From positions 1 to 35,329 of the forward strand of contig CAZZHH010000034.1 of NCBI GenBank assembly GCA_964653595.1: DNA of 35,329 bases, in the 5' to 3' direction. The position numbers and the translations under genes are program-made. The DNA comes from JBAXTE01 sp964653595. Lineage in GTDB: Bacteria > Bacteroidota > Bacteroidia > Bacteroidales > WCHB1-69. The notes under the pieces were generated by a model. The model had not been told where the DNA came from. It worked only from the letters and a program-made list of their open reading frames with translations, and searched no databases. This document shows, piece by piece, positions 7,946 to 15,571 of this stretch (positions are counted from its first letter, which is position 1; each line of letters begins with the position of its first letter).

Positions 7946-8524
7946 ATGCGAAAACTTATAATAGCAACCAACAATCAACACAAAATTGATGAGATTCTTC
8001 CACTGTTGCCACAGGATATTGAATTGGTTACTTTGAGACAATTGGGTGTAAGTCAGGATATCCCAGAGACTGGCTCTACGCTAGAAGAAAATGCAATTCA
8101 AAAAGCCAGGTTTATTCATCAACAATATAACGTTGACTGTTTTGCCGACGATACCGGGCTCGAGATTGAAGCGTTAAATGGTAAACCAGGAGTCTATTCT
8201 GCTCGTTATGCTGGAGAGCAATGCTCCGCAAAAGATAATGTTGAAAAAGTACTTTCGGAATTAAATGGGCAGTCAAACAGAAAAGCGGCCTTTAAAACAG
8301 TAATCGCTCTAATTTTAGACGGTAAAGAGTATCTCTTTGAGGGCGCTGTGGAAGGCGAAATTATCTCTTCTACTCATGGGGAAGGGGGCTTTGGCTATGA
8401 TCCAGTTTTTCTCCCTGTGGAACACTATTTAACGTTCGCCGAAATGCCACTTGAGATGAAAAATAAAATTAGCCACAGAGCTAGAGCAGTAGAAAAACTG
8501 GTTTCGTTTTTAAAAACTATTTAG
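7946..8524 (+). CDS. rdgB: XTP/dITP diphosphatase (HAM1/RdgB family)
   Basis: Hydrolyses non-canonical purine triphosphates (dITP, XTP, ITP) to monophosphates and pyrophosphate, which keeps them out of DNA and RNA. The 192-residue length is typical. Motifs in order: LIIATNNQHK at 4-13 for phosphate binding, ADDTGLEIEALNGKPGVYSARYAG in the middle with the catalytic Asp, GEGGFGYDPVFLP for the base pocket, and FAEM-x-LEMKNKISHRARA at the C-terminus. No oddity is seen. It stands 47 bases after the terminator of the preceding gene and 50 bases before the deformylase homologue in the same direction, so the two may share a transcript. Confidence 0.95.
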   Translation: MRKLIIATNNQHKIDEILPLLPQDIELVTLRQLGVSQDIPETGSTLEENAIQKARFIHQQYNVDCFADDTGLEIEALNGKPGVYSARYAGEQCSAKDNVEKVLSELNGQSNRKAAFKTVIALILDGKEYLFEGAVEGEIISSTHGEGGFGYDPVFLPVEHYLTFAEMPLEMKNKISHRARAVEKLVSFLKTI

Positions 8525-8574
8525 TAGCTTTTTTGCTTTTTCCTTTTCAATTTATCGTTTAAATAATAACTTAT

Positions 8575-9219
8575 ATGAGACATTCTTTATTTTTTATGGT
8601 ATTATTCGCCATGGTTTTGTCATTGGCTTGTTCTAAAGAGACATTGTTGAAGGAACAAAAAGAATATACATACCAACCTTTTACCTCTGCCGAAACTCAA
8701 TTGATAATGTCTGGAGATACCAATGAACCAATGAGAGTTTTGCTTACTTCAAATATTCAAGATTCGCTTCAACTTCGTAAAGTAAGCATCGACGTAAATC
8801 CCGATCCACGTAATCCGGTATTATTGCATTTGATAAAAAGAATGTATTACACCATGATTCAAGAAGGTGGTGTTGGAATAGCAGCTCCACAAGTGGGCAT
8901 TCAAAGAAATTTGTTTTGGTTTAAACGTTTCGATATCCTTCCCAATAAACCTTTTCAAATTGCAATTAATCCAAAGATTAACTTCTGCTCCCAACGAAAA
9001 GTGAACTTTATCAATGATGGCTGTCTTTCTGTACCAAATATTAGCGGTAAAACCGAACGATATTCCTCAATCTTTGTACAATATTACCTAGAAAATGGAC
9101 TGCTCGAAAGCAATATATTAGAAGGAACATCTGCTGTGAGTTTTACTTCCGTTTGTTTTCAACATGAGTTTGATCATCTCAACGGTATTTTATTTGTAGA
9201 TAAAATGGTAGCTAAATAG
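8575..9219 (+). CDS. Peptide deformylase homologue with a lipoprotein signal peptide
   Basis: This 214-residue protein has all three peptide deformylase motifs: GVGIAAPQVG at 99-108, DGCLS at 148-152 (usually EGCLS), and QHEFDHLNG at 196-204. The metal ligands Cys150, His197, His201 and the catalytic Glu198 are therefore present. Unlike ordinary cytosolic deformylases, it begins with a hydrophobic segment and a lipobox LSLAC (Cys19), followed by about 50 residues before the domain. I infer a membrane-anchored lipoprotein, perhaps facing the periplasm. Formyl-methionine removal from nascent chains would not happen there, so its substrate is uncertain. The Glu-to-Asp change in the second motif is a further hint of altered function. 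I leave the symbol def out, because the housekeeping enzyme should be elsewhere. Confidence 0.85.
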   Translation: MRHSLFFMVLFAMVLSLACSKETLLKEQKEYTYQPFTSAETQLIMSGDTNEPMRVLLTSNIQDSLQLRKVSIDVNPDPRNPVLLHLIKRMYYTMIQEGGVGIAAPQVGIQRNLFWFKRFDILPNKPFQIAINPKINFCSQRKVNFINDGCLSVPNISGKTERYSSIFVQYYLENGLLESNILEGTSAVSFTSVCFQHEFDHLNGILFVDKMVAK

Positions 9220-9261
9220 CTTAGGTTCTGTTTTATAATATTGTGGATTTTAAAATTTTGG

Positions 9262-9335
9262 TTGTCACACTGAGTTTATCGAAGTGTTTATTGTTAGCCT
9301 CTTCATATAATCCTTCGATAAACTCAGGATGACAA
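9262..9335. repeat. Long inverted repeat (23-base arms, 21 matching)
   Basis: Arm 9262-9284 pairs with arm 9313-9335 at 21 of 23 positions, with a 28-base loop. Each arm contains TGAGTTTATCGAAG or its complement and ends in TTGTCA/TGACAA. Sequences of this type recur between genes in many Bacteroidetes genomes. It lies between the 3' ends of two convergent genes. It has no T run, so it is not a classical terminator. Confidence 0.75.
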
Positions 9336-9429
9336 TTTCAAATATTTTACCTTTAACTCTAATAAATGGTATTGAATACCAACATTATTGTAAAACACAA
9401 CCATAGTTTAATATGTTAAAAAAGACCCG

Positions 9430-10383
9430 CTAACGCACTCTGATCTTCTGTTTTGGTCTTACAACAGTTCCCTTCAACTTGTTTAACTTTTTTAGTTTGG
9501 CAACTGTAGTTCCATGTTTTTTTGCTATATGCGACAATGTCTCCCCATTTTTTACCGTATGAACTTTTACATTACGTAACCCTTTTTTTACATTGGAAAT
9601 ACGATGTAAATAGTTAAACGTGTTTTTAGATATTTGCAAGGAGTCCGACTTTAAATTCCGGTTGACAAAATCATAAATGTCGTTTGGATTGACTGCTGCT
9701 CCTAAATATCTGGTCTCCCAATGCAAATGACTCCCTCTCGATCGTCCAGTATTTCCCCCTAATCCAATAGGATCTCCTGCCAGTATAGCCTGGTTGGGTT
9801 GAACTAGTATTTTTGACAAATGAGCATACAAGGTCTCTAATCCGTTGTAATGCCTAACAACAACTACATAGCCATACGATCTGCTGCGCTTTGTAAGTCG
9901 TACTACTCCATTAAAACAGGATACTACTGTGTCTCCCGTATTTAGCTCTAAATCAATTCCATAGTGAAATTGTCTTCTTCGCCATCCAAAATTTGAAGTT
10001 ACCTGGTAGGGGACAGGATGGACATACTTTTCGTTTTCTCCAATTAAAGAAAGATAGGTTGTGTCTGTTTTTGTTGAAAAATCGAATTTTGGATAGTGGA
10101 TTTTCAATGAATCAAAATCAGCATAAATATCAGCAGCAGGTAAATCCATGTCCGTTATTAAAAAAGGACCATCCATTTCTAAACTATCCGATTCGTCCGA
10201 AAACATATAATATCCTAAGGAGTCAACAAAGTAATTGAGGCTATGGATTAAATCGATGCTGTCGTTTAAACTTTCAAATTGAAAAGTTGTGTCCTCTTCA
10301 TTCTCGATTTGAGCAAATGCTCTTTGTTGGAAAAATATAAAACTCAAAAATAGGATGAAAATATAGATGTATATTCGCTTCAT
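9430..10383 (-). CDS. Secreted M23-family peptidoglycan peptidase with C-terminal LysM domain
   Basis: Probably cleaves peptide cross-links in peptidoglycan outside the inner membrane. Of 317 residues, 1-24 form a signal peptide ending AFAQ. Residues 25-115 are an acidic, serine-rich region of unknown role. The M23/LytM domain covers about 117-238, with zinc-site residues in HYGIDLE (H140, D144) and SHLHWE (H219, H221), and the YAHLS motif with H188. A LysM peptidoglycan-binding domain covers 273-317 (VHTVKNGETLSHIAKKHGTT...KLNKL). All metal and catalytic positions look intact, so this should be an active enzyme rather than a degenerate regulator. It is transcribed alone, convergent with the deformylase homologue. 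Confidence 0.92.
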   Translation of the reverse strand: MKRIYIYIFILFLSFIFFQQRAFAQIENEEDTTFQFESLNDSIDLIHSLNYFVDSLGYYMFSDESDSLEMDGPFLITDMDLPAADIYADFDSLKIHYPKFDFSTKTDTTYLSLIGENEKYVHPVPYQVTSNFGWRRRQFHYGIDLELNTGDTVVSCFNGVVRLTKRSRSYGYVVVVRHYNGLETLYAHLSKILVQPNQAILAGDPIGLGGNTGRSRGSHLHWETRYLGAAVNPNDIYDFVNRNLKSDSLQISKNTFNYLHRISNVKKGLRNVKVHTVKNGETLSHIAKKHGTTVAKLKKLNKLKGTVVRPKQKIRVR

Positions 10384-10710
10384 TGGTTGTAATTCAAAAT
10401 TTGATAGTATAAAGTATTTACAAAAATAAAAAAACCATTTGATTTTTTAAATTAAAAACTTTTATTTTCTGTTCTTTTATGACATATTAACGTGGATAAT
10501 TTTTTTGACAATGTTGTAATTTATTGAAATACAGTGGTATGAGATATTTTTTAACGTTTTTGATAAAATAATGTAACTTTTTATTTTTCTTTTTCGTAAT
10601 AATGATTACATTTGTTGATTGATAGTTGAAAAAAATATTTTTTGGAAGTTGTTTTTTTTTTAATTATTTTTGACAATGAATATGGAATTTCTAACATTAT
10701 TACAAGAATT
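10384..10710. other. A+T-rich intergenic region holding divergent promoters
   Basis: This 327-base gap between the divergent peptidase and small lipoprotein genes contains no credible gene. On the minus strand TATTTTTG (10421-10428) is a possible -7 box for the peptidase. On the plus strand a full promoter is listed separately. A longer frame could start at 10642, but it would contain that promoter, so I reject the longer start. Confidence 0.6.
10641..10672 (+). promoter_or_regulatory. Bacteroidetes-type promoter of the small basic lipoprotein gene
   Basis: TTTG at 10641-10644, a 20-base spacer and TATTTTTG at 10665-10672 match the Bacteroidetes consensus well. The expected start of transcription lies about 30 bases before the ATG at 10711 and decides that start. 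Confidence 0.6.
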
Positions 10711-10953
10711 ATGAAGCACTATAAAAAGTGGATTTTTTACTTAATCATACTACTGCTAGTAGCGCCAGCAGTTTCAGTAATGCAGTCTTGCAATCCTTCA
10801 TATCGAAATTATCGAAAAATTGTAAAGCATAAAAGAATTAAATCTGCTAAGCGATATAAAGGAAAATATCAACGTAAACTTAGAAGAAATTCTGTTCCAA
10901 TTCATAATAATTACATTGTGAAAAAAAGTAGAGGCTCTAGATTACACTATTAA
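10711..10953 (+). CDS. Very small, highly basic putative lipoprotein
   Basis: An 80-residue protein that I do not recognise. Residues 1-27 form a charged start plus hydrophobic core (FYLIILLLVAPAVSV) and end in MQSC, a plausible though imperfect lipobox. The remaining ~55 residues are extremely rich in Lys, Arg and Tyr (for example KHKRIKSAKRYKGKYQRKLRR) with almost no acidic residues. If the lipobox is used, the mature product is a lipid-anchored polycation; binding to lipopolysaccharide, peptidoglycan or nucleic acid would be possible but is a guess. The start is chosen because a strong promoter ends 38 bases before it. A clean hairpin terminator follows, so this is a self-contained single-gene unit, which supports it being real. 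Confidence 0.7.
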   Translation: MKHYKKWIFYLIILLLVAPAVSVMQSCNPSYRNYRKIVKHKRIKSAKRYKGKYQRKLRRNSVPIHNNYIVKKSRGSRLHY

Positions 10954-10976
10954 TCGTATTCTTATATATATTTTAC

Positions 10977-11010
10977 AAAAAAAGGAGATTTTAAAAAATC
11001 TCCTTTTTTT
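10977..11010. terminator. Bidirectional terminator between convergent genes
   Basis: The stem AAAAAAAGGAGATT pairs with AATCTCCTTTTTTT around a short A-rich loop. The A and T tracts on both sides let it work in both directions, for the small lipoprotein gene and for the minus-strand thioesterase gene. Confidence 0.85.
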
Positions 11011-11092
11011 ATTCTACAAAATGAGCCAATTTTCAATTTCGTGTTGTTATGTATGAAGCCAATTTTTATATATACTTCTATTGGTTTTCAAA

Positions 11093-11581
11093 TTATTCTG
11101 AATCTTCCAAGAGATTGAAATTTTCGTATCCTGGAAATTTAAACTTGTTTATTGCAATATGGTCAGAGAAAGTAGTATAGCAAACTGTGGCTTTTGTTCT
11201 TATAACCCCATCACAATCTAAAATTTCGGCTACAACTGTAGCTGTATTTGCGTCGAATTTTTCAACATACGATTTGATGGTTATCTCCCCTTTGCTGATA
11301 AAGACAGATTTTAGATAACTTACTTCTAGGGAGTTTGTAACACCAGTGCGATGCAAAAGATGGATGATAGCCCAATTTGCAATTTCATCCAATAAAGTAG
11401 CTTGAATGCCTCCATGAAGAACATTGTGGTATCCTTCGTAATCTATTGTGGGTGTCCATTTGGCAATTACAAACTCGTCCTGAGAGTAAAACTGAAGTTG
11501 TAACCCTATAGAATTGGTCGGCGAACAACCAAAGCAGTTATAGTCTTGAAGACGTGTGTATCCATTGTTGATTTTTTTCAT
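11093..11581 (-). CDS. PaaI/hotdog-fold thioesterase family protein
   Basis: A 162-residue hotdog-fold protein, probably hydrolysing an acyl-CoA thioester in the cytosol. The signature is VLHGGIQATLLDEIANWA, where the HGG loop and the Asp/Glu on the long helix form the active site in PaaI-type enzymes. An N-terminal YNCFGCSPTNSIGLQLQF motif, typical of the Bacteroidetes branch, precedes it. The frame could begin 24 bases upstream at 11605, which would overlap the stop of the metallo-beta-lactamase gene by 13 bases. I prefer MKKINNGYTRLQDYNCFGC because related proteins start there. It follows the hydrolase gene without a gap, so both are likely co-transcribed. The actual substrate is unknown. 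Confidence 0.85.
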   Translation of the reverse strand: MKKINNGYTRLQDYNCFGCSPTNSIGLQLQFYSQDEFVIAKWTPTIDYEGYHNVLHGGIQATLLDEIANWAIIHLLHRTGVTNSLEVSYLKSVFISKGEITIKSYVEKFDANTATVVAEILDCDGVIRTKATVCYTTFSDHIAINKFKFPGYENFNLLEDSE

Positions 11582-11592
11582 TTTTTTATTGA

Positions 11593-12432
11593 TTAATTTT
11601 CCCATGTAAAACTAATGGTTGCCTCAAATCCCTTCTCTGTTTTTAATATTTTACAGCATTCATTGGCCGGATCATGTTGAAATAGGATCGTAACATCCTT
11701 GTTTGCAATGGAGCTGAAAAATTGTATTTTCTCGTCCATGGTTATCAGTGGCTGAATATCCTGTCCTGGAGTGTAGGGGATAGGTATATGAGCTTTAGAA
11801 GGGATGAAATCGGCTGCAAATACTACCAACCCTTTTTTAGTGGATATCGATGGAATCAATTGTCCTATGGTGTGCCCATTTTTGATAGAAAGATAGATGT
11901 TTTGATCAAAAGGTCCATCTGATTCGATAAATCTTAGTTTTCCCGACTCCAATAGAGGAAGTAAATCTTCTTTATAAAACGCTTTCTTTTCTCTAGGGCT
12001 AGGATTTAATGCCCAATCCCAACCTGTTTTTGAACACCAGTGGGTGGCATTTTTACAACAAAGCTCTGTTTCTCCATTTGCATTCAAATAAGTAGCTCCA
12101 CCTACATGATCCCAATGCAAATGCGTAAATATTACATCTGTTATGTCATCGGAGTTATATCCAAGTTCCGAAATAGATTCCGAAATGGATTTTGAATCCT
12201 TTTTGTGGAAATAGGAATACACTTTAGAGTCAAGTTTGTCTCCCATGCCTGTATCAATCAAAATTTTCTTGACTCCACTTTCAATCATCAAACATCGATT
12301 GGAGACTTCGATTAGATTGTTTTCATCCGGAGAAATTAGTTTACTCCACGTCGATTTTGCAACGACTCCAAAACAAATTCCTCCATCAATCTTCCAATTC
12401 TCTGTGATAAAAGGATAGATTTTTGCTCCCAT
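11593..12432 (-). CDS. Metallo-beta-lactamase-fold hydrolase
   Basis: A cytosolic MBL-fold enzyme of about 279 residues, in the same broad group as lactonases and glyoxalase-II-like hydrolases. The metal-binding motif FTHLHWDHVGG contains HxHxDH at about residues 104-109. Further ligands are likely the His in NGHTIGQL, the Asp in FAADFIPS and the His in FQHDP. The N-terminal KIYPFITENWKIDGGICFGVVAKSTW is typical of this branch. An in-frame extension to 12576 exists but would translate two hairpins as codons. A TATTTTTG box on the minus strand at 12450-12457 argues for the ATG at 12432; 12441 and 12471 are alternatives. It is paired with the following thioesterase gene. The substrate cannot be named. 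Confidence 0.88.
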   Translation of the reverse strand: MGAKIYPFITENWKIDGGICFGVVAKSTWSKLISPDENNLIEVSNRCLMIESGVKKILIDTGMGDKLDSKVYSYFHKKDSKSISESISELGYNSDDITDVIFTHLHWDHVGGATYLNANGETELCCKNATHWCSKTGWDWALNPSPREKKAFYKEDLLPLLESGKLRFIESDGPFDQNIYLSIKNGHTIGQLIPSISTKKGLVVFAADFIPSKAHIPIPYTPGQDIQPLITMDEKIQFFSSIANKDVTILFQHDPANECCKILKTEKGFEATISFTWEN

Positions 12433-12449
12433 TGGTCTCATTTTTCTTG

Positions 12450-12457
12450 CAAAAATA
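12450..12457 (-). promoter_or_regulatory. -7 box upstream of the MBL-fold hydrolase
   Basis: Read on the minus strand the sequence is TATTTTTG, a match to TAnnTTTG, 17 bases before the preferred ATG. No good -33 element is seen. The box helps to choose the short start. Confidence 0.4.
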
Positions 12458-12486
12458 GAGAATTTAAACATAAGTCCGTAAAGCTC

Positions 12487-12568
12487 CGAAAAATAAAAAA
12501 TCTGCGATTTTTGACATTTTTCGAGAGTCCACGAAAAACGGAGATTCGCCAAAAGCGAATGTTTTTCG
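12487..12568. repeat. Pair of adjacent hairpins with CGAAAAA/TTTTTCG arms
   Basis: Hairpin 1 (12487-12523) has outer arms CGAAAAAT/ATTTTTCG and inner arms AAAAATC/GATTTTT around TGC. Hairpin 2 (12532-12568) has outer arms CGAAAAAC/GTTTTTCG and inner arms ATTCGC/GCGAAT around CAAAA, with a 4-base bulge. They share the outer arm sequence and lie 8 bases apart, so they look like two copies of one palindromic element. Confidence 0.7.
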
Positions 12569-12611
12569 GGATCCATAAAGTGAATATATGGTAAGTGTTT
12601 TTTAGTTTGAT

Positions 12612-12679
12612 GGTTAACTGTTCCCTATTTTCTGTCCCCTATTCACTGCTAACTGCTAACTGGTCACTGTTTTCTGTTT
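12612..12679. repeat. Degenerate ACTG/CTGCTAA-rich repeat tract
   Basis: The tract contains tandem CTGCTAA copies and repeated TTAACTG, CACTG and TTTTCTG words in a pyrimidine-rich stretch. It lies in the non-coding part before the Mur ligase gene. Similar tracts are familiar between genes in Bacteroidetes. No coding potential is seen. Confidence 0.5.
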
Positions 12680-12726
12680 CTCACTTTTCAACCAAGCTAA
12701 TTTTATAACTTTAATAATCTTTAATT

Positions 12727-12754
12727 TTTGAAATGGATTTATTCTTTATGTTTG
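12727..12754 (+). promoter_or_regulatory. Probable promoter of the Mur ligase gene
   Basis: TTTG at 12727-12730 and TATGTTTG at 12747-12754 are separated by 16 bases, slightly shorter than the usual spacing. The start codon follows 31 bases later. Confidence 0.45.
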
Positions 12755-12785
12755 TAATAATATTTCATTTAACTATTCAATTTTT

Positions 12786-14150
12786 ATGAACATACATTTT
12801 ATTGCCATTGGGGGAAGTGCAATGCATAATTTAGCCATAGCATTACATCGAAAAGGATATAAGGTTACGGGTTCCGATGATGAAATTTTTGAACCATCTC
12901 GAACCAGGCTAGAGAGGGAAGGGATTTTACCCAAAGTTTTAGGGTGGGATGCATCAAAGATTACTCTTGCCTTGGACGCAGTGATATTAGGAATGCATGC
13001 ACACGAAGATAATCCAGAGTTGATAAAAGCCAAAGAACTTGGACTTCGAATATTTTCTTATCCGGAATATTTGTACGAGCAGTCTAAGGATAAAACCCGA
13101 GTTGTTATTGGAGGTAGTCATGGTAAAACTACCATCACATCGATGATTTTGCATGTGCTTCAAAACTTGAATAAAGAAGTGGATTATATGGTTGGTGCAC
13201 AACTTCAGGGGTTTGATTGCATGGTGAAATTAACAGAATCTGCACCTATTATGGTTATAGAAGGAGACGAATATCTTACTTCGCCTATTGATAGAAGACC
13301 AAAATTTCATCTATATATGCCCGATATTGCATTGATTAGTGGTATAGCGTGGGATCATTTTAATGTTTTTCCAACGTTTCAAAATTATATCCACCAATTT
13401 GAGATATTTGCGTCTTTGGTTCCAAAAGATGGTTGGTTAATCTATTGCAATGAAGATTTAGAAGTAAAAAGGGTAAGTGAGAAAGCCTTATGCGTAAATA
13501 AATTTCCATATTCTGTCCCAAATCATCGAATAAATGGAGAACAAACTATAATTGTTCATAACCAAAAGGAATACCCATTGCAAGTGTTTGGAAAGCATAA
13601 TCTTATGAATTTGAACGGAGCCAGATTGGTTTGTAATCAGTTAGGGGTTTCGGATGAAGATTTTTATAGTCAAATACAAAATTTTTCAGGGGCGTCTAAA
13701 CGATTAGAGTGTATCGCCAAAAAATCGGATGCAATTGTATTTAAGGATTTTGCACACTCTCCATCGAAGTTAAAAGCAACCATTCAGGCTGTTAAAGAAC
13801 AATATCCAAATAGAAGGTTGGTTGCTTGTATGGAGTTGCACACATACAGTAGTTTAAATACAGGTTTTTTGTCTCAGTACAAAGATTGCATGGAATTAGC
13901 GGATGTTGCAGTCGTTTTTTATAGCAAACATGCGCTTGAATTAAAAAGGTTGCCGATGCTTTTAAAGGAAGATATACTTTCCAGTTTTAACAGAAAAGAT
14001 ATTCATGTTTTTTCTAATACTGCCGATCTTCAATCTTGGTTAAGGGCTCTTGATTTTTCAAATACAAACCTATTACTTATGAGTTCAGGCAACTTTGATG
14101 GAATTTCTCTAGATATCTTTGCCCAAGAATTACTGGAAGCAAAAGGGTGA
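12786..14150 (+). CDS. mpl: Mur ligase of the Mpl type (UDP-MurNAc:peptide ligase)
   Basis: A 454-residue Mur ligase, most like Mpl, which attaches recycled murein tripeptide to UDP-N-acetylmuramate in the cytosol. The N-terminal UDP-binding Rossmann domain begins HFIAIGGSAMHNLAIAL, with GYKVTGSDDEIFEP. The ATP site is VIGGSHGKTTITSMI at 107-121. EGDEYLTSPID and GIAWDHFNVFPTF of the central domain follow, then FGKHNLMNLNGA and the C-terminal domain with FKDFAHSPSKLKATI. MurC usually has DDYAHHP at the last site; the HSP form and the single-residue differences in the P-loop region fit Mpl better. In Bacteroidetes a separate murC normally lies in the division cluster. Recycling is therefore likely, though the precise acceptor is inferred. 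Confidence 0.85.
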   Translation: MNIHFIAIGGSAMHNLAIALHRKGYKVTGSDDEIFEPSRTRLEREGILPKVLGWDASKITLALDAVILGMHAHEDNPELIKAKELGLRIFSYPEYLYEQSKDKTRVVIGGSHGKTTITSMILHVLQNLNKEVDYMVGAQLQGFDCMVKLTESAPIMVIEGDEYLTSPIDRRPKFHLYMPDIALISGIAWDHFNVFPTFQNYIHQFEIFASLVPKDGWLIYCNEDLEVKRVSEKALCVNKFPYSVPNHRINGEQTIIVHNQKEYPLQVFGKHNLMNLNGARLVCNQLGVSDEDFYSQIQNFSGASKRLECIAKKSDAIVFKDFAHSPSKLKATIQAVKEQYPNRRLVACMELHTYSSLNTGFLSQYKDCMELADVAVVFYSKHALELKRLPMLLKEDILSSFNRKDIHVFSNTADLQSWLRALDFSNTNLLLMSSGNFDGISLDIFAQELLEAKG

Positions 14151-14210
14151 AAAAATATCAGGAAAAGTGATTTTTTGTAAAAAAATGGTCGCTTGCAACT
14201 AAAATTCCTT

Positions 14211-14218
14211 TATTTTTG
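14211..14218 (+). promoter_or_regulatory. -7 box upstream of the DUF1573 gene
   Basis: TATTTTTG matches TAnnTTTG and lies 81 bases before the start codon. A CTTG at 14192-14195 is closer than the usual -33 spacing. A small imperfect palindrome (CCCGATTTATCGAG near 14247) lies in the leader between them and the gene. Confidence 0.35.
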
Positions 14219-14299
14219 TCATGTAATTATAAATTATTTATCCTAGTCCCGATTTATCGAGATATACTATTTTAATCTTATATCAAAAACATTAAAAAA

Positions 14300-15526
14300 A
14301 TGAAAAAGATTTCACTTACAATGTTGTCAATGGCTGTTCTTTCCATCGCTATTGGTCAAAAAGTTACTTCTTCTAGCTCCAAGCAGTCTAATGCTTCTGC
14401 AGCTACACCCAAAACCGAAGTGGGTATATCTAATCAACAAGCATCTTCTATTAAATTTGAAGCAACTACCTTTGATTTTGCAACCATCAAAGAAGAAAAG
14501 GGGGTGGTAACTTGTGTTTTTAAATTTAAAAATGTAGGTAAACAAGATGTGCAAATTTTAAATGTTCGTCCTAGTTGTGGTTGTACTACCTCCGAATATA
14601 CGATGGAGCCTGTAAAACCAGGGGGTAGTGGAATTGTTAAAGCAACGTATGATCCAGCACGTCGCCCAGGTCCTTTTAATAAATCGATTGCGGTAACAAC
14701 CAACGATACTGGGTCGCCAAATATTACTCTTTTTATCAAAGGAAATGTTTTGGAAAAACCTAAAACCAAAGAGGAGATGTATCCTGTTCAACAAGGAAAT
14801 TTAAGGTTTTTAACCAACCACTTGAGTTTTAATCTTACCGATAATCAAGTTAAAGTGGATACGGTTAAAATTTACAATGCTGGAAAGAAAAAAATGGAAT
14901 TGAAATTTGTCAATTTACCTGCATTTGTAACTGTATTATCTCCTCAAGTAATAAAATTAGATACAGGTGCCGAATCAAAAATTGTGGTTAAATACGATGC
15001 TGCTAAACGAAATGAAATTGGGTTTGTATACGATAAATTTTCTATTACCACCAATGATTCAGCGCAATTAGAAAAAATTGTTTATTTAAGTGCTAATATC
15101 AACGAGGACTTTTCGAAGTTAACTCCTCAACAATTGGCAAATGCTCCTGTATTGGTTGTCGACAATGAAACTTACGATTTTGGAAAAATTAAATTGGGAG
15201 AAGTCGTAGATTGTATTTTTGTACTTAAAAACGAAGGAAAATCAAAGTTGATAATTCGTAAGGTGAAAGCTAGCTGTGGATGTACAGCAACCCAACCCGA
15301 AGAGATGGAAATTGAGCCTGGAAAATCAACACGAATAAAAGCTTCTTTCAACTCTGCAGGTAGAGTAGGACAGCAACATAAAACAATTACCGTTATCACC
15401 AATGATCCTAAGCGTTCGAATATTACTTTAGCTTTAAAAGGTGAAGTGATCAAAGATGACGCTATCGAAATTAAAGGAGATCCTCAAAAAGGAGAGGGCA
15501 GCGGAACAATGTATAAAATAAAATAA
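14300..15526 (+). CDS. Secreted DUF1573 protein with three Ig-like domains
   Basis: A 408-residue exported protein with a signal peptide (residues 1-19) and no membrane anchor. Domain 1 (about 52-148) and domain 3 (about 286-383) are clear DUF1573 domains. Each begins with a D-F-G/A-x-I-K stretch followed by V-x-C-x-F-x-FKN-x-GK. Each carries the SCGCT motif (92-96 and 325-329) and closes with TNDTGSPNITL or TNDPKRSNITL. The middle domain (about 168-266) has the same fold pattern but lacks the SCGCT motif. Such domains resemble ASH/MSP-type beta sandwiches and are abundant in Bacteroidetes; their function is not established. A Ser/Ala/Lys-rich linker follows the signal peptide. It ends at a strong terminator. 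Confidence 0.88.
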   Translation: MKKISLTMLSMAVLSIAIGQKVTSSSSKQSNASAATPKTEVGISNQQASSIKFEATTFDFATIKEEKGVVTCVFKFKNVGKQDVQILNVRPSCGCTTSEYTMEPVKPGGSGIVKATYDPARRPGPFNKSIAVTTNDTGSPNITLFIKGNVLEKPKTKEEMYPVQQGNLRFLTNHLSFNLTDNQVKVDTVKIYNAGKKKMELKFVNLPAFVTVLSPQVIKLDTGAESKIVVKYDAAKRNEIGFVYDKFSITTNDSAQLEKIVYLSANINEDFSKLTPQQLANAPVLVVDNETYDFGKIKLGEVVDCIFVLKNEGKSKLIIRKVKASCGCTATQPEEMEIEPGKSTRIKASFNSAGRVGQQHKTITVITNDPKRSNITLALKGEVIKDDAIEIKGDPQKGEGSGTMYKIK

Positions 15527-15536
15527 TCCATATTCG

Positions 15537-15565
15537 AGGGCATCTTTCATTAGATGCCCTTTTTT
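15537..15565 (+). terminator. Rho-independent terminator of the DUF1573 gene
   Basis: AGGGCATCT pairs with AGATGCCCT around TTCATT and is followed by five T. It ends 6 bases before the preferred start of the next gene, and the first in-frame ATG of that gene (15554) lies inside the stem. Confidence 0.85.
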
Positions 15566-15571
15566 AATACA

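Noticed and set aside
10642..10710. Longer N-terminus for the small basic lipoprotein
   Set aside because: It would place the -33/-7 promoter inside the coding sequence and put a signal peptide in the middle of the protein. The ATG at 10711 fits both.
12433..12576. N-terminal extension of the MBL-fold hydrolase
   Set aside because: The extra codons run through two hairpins and a -7 box and have no counterpart in the family.
14434..14769. 111-codon minus-strand frame inside the DUF1573 gene
   Set aside because: Antisense to a conserved SCGCT-containing domain, with no start context and no motif.
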